Of a DNA stretch of 7,645 nucleotides, positions 6,073 through 7,645 are shown one piece after another; the first letter of the stretch is position 1, and every line of letters starts with the position of its first letter. The position numbers and the translations under genes are program-made. Source of the DNA: an uncultured Bacilli bacterium (GTDB lineage: Bacteria > Bacillota_I > Bacilli_A > RF39 > UBA660). The stretch is from contig CALVWH010000072.1 in assembly GCA_944364705.1 (NCBI GenBank), positions 1-7,645 on the forward strand, written 5' to 3'. The notes beneath the pieces are model-generated. The model worked only from the letters and a program-made list of their open reading frames with translations, had not been told where the DNA came from and made no database searches.

Positions 6073-7534
6073 ATTTTGTAATTTCAATAAAATAAGGAGC
6101 TTCCGGATTTTCCGTATTATGAAACTCTTTTACTTGATGGTTTCTTAAAGTCGTAATCCATTCTTTTATTGCCTTACTTTCTTTTGCACCTTCTTCGTGA
6201 CCAGGATAGACCGTAATTAAAAGAGCTCCTTTGGCATTTAATAAATCTAGGCTATCTTTTAAAGCTTGCAAAGTAGAAGAAACTTTGGTTGTAATTTCTT
6301 TTTTTCCTTTTGGAAGATAACCTAAATTAAAAACAATAAGAGATATTTTTCCTATATAATCTTTTAATGTTTCTTTCATATAAAGATGAGAACAACAAAA
6401 TAATTGGTAATTATGATAACCTTGTAATCTTTTTTCTGTTTGATCAATCGCTTGTTTTTGAATATCAAAACCAAAAACTTTTCCTTCCGATGCTTTCTTA
6501 CATAAATATAAAGTATCTTTTCCATTTCCTACGGTAGCATCAATGACAATATCTTTTGGTTTTATGTAATAATCCATGGATCTTCTGACATAATTTAAAA
6601 TGCTTGAACAAAATCCTTGATAAGTATCTCTTTTTTTTAACGCTTTATCAATTGCATTTAAAATATTAAATTTTTTTAATAACCATGTAGGTTTGATTAA
6701 TTCTTTTGGATCTGGATCTCCTGTGATTCTATGAATGACGATATCTTTTCTTAAATGTTCAATTTGATGAACGACAATTCGAATATAATCGTCAAAGGTT
6801 AAAATAGGGAATTTTTTTTGTTGATAAAATTTTTCTAAAGCTGTATTTTTTAAAATATGTAACATATGAATTTTAATTCCCCAAATTGGTAAAGTATTTA
6901 AATGTTCAATCGTCTTTATCATCATTTCTTCCGTTTCATAAGGAAGACCATTAATAATATGAGCAGTAACTTTGATATTTCGCTCATGTAATTTTTTTAC
7001 CATATGGTCAAAACATTCTAACGTATGACAACGATTAATTAATTTGGATGTACTTTCGTGAATGGTTTGCAAACCAAGTTCTACCGTTAAGAATGTTTTT
7101 TTGTTTAGCTCTGTTAAATAATCTAAACATTCTTCACTAATCGCATCACATCTTGTTGCAATGCTAATACCGACAACATCTTTTATTTTTAAAACACATT
7201 CATATTTTTCTTTTAAAATTTTTACTGGAGCATAAGTGTTGGTATGTGCTTGAAAGTAAGCAATATATTTTGCATTCTTCCATTTTCTATCCATTTTCTC
7301 CTTAATATCGTAAAATTGTTTTTCTAAAGAATCTTCTTTGTTCCCTGCAAAATCACCGCTCCCCTTTTTAGAACAATAAATACATCCAGAATATCCAACT
7401 GTTCCATCAATATTTGGACAAGAAAAACCGGCATCTAAACTAATCTTACTAATTTTACAATGAAATTTTTGTTTGTAAAAATAATCAACTGTATAATATC
7501 GTTTATTTTGATTTGAATAAATAAAATGGTTCAA
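6071..7534 (-). CDS. MnmL-MnmM fusion: radical SAM enzyme plus tRNA methyltransferase
   Basis: A 487-residue fusion (TTG start at 7534). Residues about 8-290 match the YtqA/TIGR01212 radical SAM family: NKRYYTVDYF at the front, then Cys39, Cys51 and Cys54 (CPNIDGTVGYSGCIYC) for the 4Fe-4S cluster, GSGDFAG, ISIATRCDAIS, VELGLQT and HIINGLPYET. Residues about 312-487 match YtqB: motif I DATVGNGKDT (332-341) and FDIQKQAI (356-363) for SAM binding, FNLGYLPKGKKEITT (402-416), and a YPGHEEG loop. In Bacillus these are separate neighbouring genes. MnmL acts in turning cmnm5s2U into the later intermediate and MnmM methylates nm5s2U to mnm5s2U at wobble U34 of tRNAs such as those for Glu, Gln and Lys. 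Fusion implies both steps occur on one protein. An open frame reaches ATG 7603, but promoter and ribosome-binding site favour the TTG. The assignment is from motifs and remembered family sequences. Confidence 0.88.
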   Translation of the reverse strand: MNHFIYSNQNKRYYTVDYFYKQKFHCKISKISLDAGFSCPNIDGTVGYSGCIYCSKKGSGDFAGNKEDSLEKQFYDIKEKMDRKWKNAKYIAYFQAHTNTYAPVKILKEKYECVLKIKDVVGISIATRCDAISEECLDYLTELNKKTFLTVELGLQTIHESTSKLINRCHTLECFDHMVKKLHERNIKVTAHIINGLPYETEEMMIKTIEHLNTLPIWGIKIHMLHILKNTALEKFYQQKKFPILTFDDYIRIVVHQIEHLRKDIVIHRITGDPDPKELIKPTWLLKKFNILNAIDKALKKRDTYQGFCSSILNYVRRSMDYYIKPKDIVIDATVGNGKDTLYLCKKASEGKVFGFDIQKQAIDQTEKRLQGYHNYQLFCCSHLYMKETLKDYIGKISLIVFNLGYLPKGKKEITTKVSSTLQALKDSLDLLNAKGALLITVYPGHEEGAKESKAIKEWITTLRNHQVKEFHNTENPEAPYFIEITK

Positions 7535-7537
7535 ATT

Positions 7538-7547
7538 GATCACTTCC
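7538..7547 (-). promoter_or_regulatory. Extended ribosome-binding site fixing the TTG start of mnmLM
   Basis: On the minus strand GGAAGTGATC (7547-7538) matches the Shine-Dalgarno consensus GGAGGTGATC at nine of ten bases. The GGAAG core lies eight bases before TTG 7534. The in-frame GTG at 7543 sits inside this element and is unlikely to be used. Confidence 0.75.
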
Positions 7548-7553
7548 GAACTT

Positions 7554-7583
7554 ATTATAACATTTTTCCTGAAAAAATATGAA
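7554..7583 (-). promoter_or_regulatory. Candidate sigma-A promoter of mnmLM
   Basis: On the minus strand TTCATA (7583-7578, four of six matches to TTGACA) precedes TATAAT (7559-7554, perfect) with an 18-base spacer. Transcription would start near 7547, downstream of the ATG at 7603, so that ATG cannot be the start of this transcript. The leader would be very short, with the ribosome-binding site at its 5' end. Confidence 0.65.
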
Positions 7584-7609
7584 AAAATGATGAAAAAATA
7601 CAATATTTA

Positions 7610-7639
7610 TTTACTATTTCAAAGAAAAAATGATATAAT
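7610..7639 (+). promoter_or_regulatory. Candidate promoter for a gene beyond the right edge
   Basis: TGATATAAT (7631-7639) is an extended -10 with a perfect TATAAT, the same nine bases seen before lemA. TTTACT (7610-7615) is a possible -35 at 18 bases. The gene it would serve lies outside the window, divergent from mnmLM. Confidence 0.5.
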
Positions 7640-7645
7640 GATGGT

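Overview
The window is AT-rich and tightly packed. It uses the standard bacterial code: Trp is TGG, and the intact genes end in TAA or TAG. Strong Shine-Dalgarno sites, an sspI spore-protein gene, a sortase with its LPXTG-type substrate, LemA and a YtqA/YtqB-type protein all point to a low-GC, endospore-forming member of the Bacillota. An uncultured gut-type Bacilli lineage is my guess; no rRNA or marker gene here fixes the taxonomy.

Left part (1-832): a small two-helix membrane ORF (46-315) is followed by about 490 bases with no intact gene. That stretch is not empty. Reading it across frames recovers a decayed coding sequence with a Cys/His-rich C-terminus and at least six frame changes, closed by a clear terminator. 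The membrane ORF may be the surviving N-terminus of the same broken gene.

Surface module (861-3135): a 592-residue wall-anchored adhesin has a signal peptide, a Cys-Gln thioester domain, three Cna-B/SpaA-like isopeptide domains and an MPKTS sorting signal. A divergent 172-residue sortase overlaps its 3' end by 23 bases. The natural reading is a sortase with its own substrate: the enzyme anchors an adhesin able to bond covalently to a host or matrix amine.

Middle (3130-3423): sspI runs on the minus strand and overlaps the end of the sortase gene tail to tail. Its upstream region matches a forespore sigma-G/F promoter. That promoter shares a palindromic GTATAC with a divergent, sigma-A-like promoter for lemA.

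Envelope pair (3423-6049): lemA is followed, after a small hairpin that probably acts as a partial terminator, by a 681-residue DUF2207 membrane protein with a Gly-rich tail. This pair is commonly found together; its function is unknown.

Right end (6050-7645): a bidirectional terminator separates the DUF2207 gene from a convergent minus-strand gene. That gene encodes one polypeptide fusing a YtqA-type radical SAM enzyme (MnmL) to a YtqB-type methyltransferase (MnmM), the pair that completes mnm5s2U at the wobble base of certain tRNAs. Its start is a TTG chosen by promoter and ribosome-binding site. A divergent promoter at the right edge probably drives a gene outside the window.

Nothing resembling a CRISPR array, tRNA, rRNA, insertion sequence or phage gene was seen. 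The items most worth following up are the adhesin/sortase pair, the MnmLM fusion, the helical insert in the DUF2207 protein, the back-to-back spore/vegetative promoters and the shredded gene at the left.
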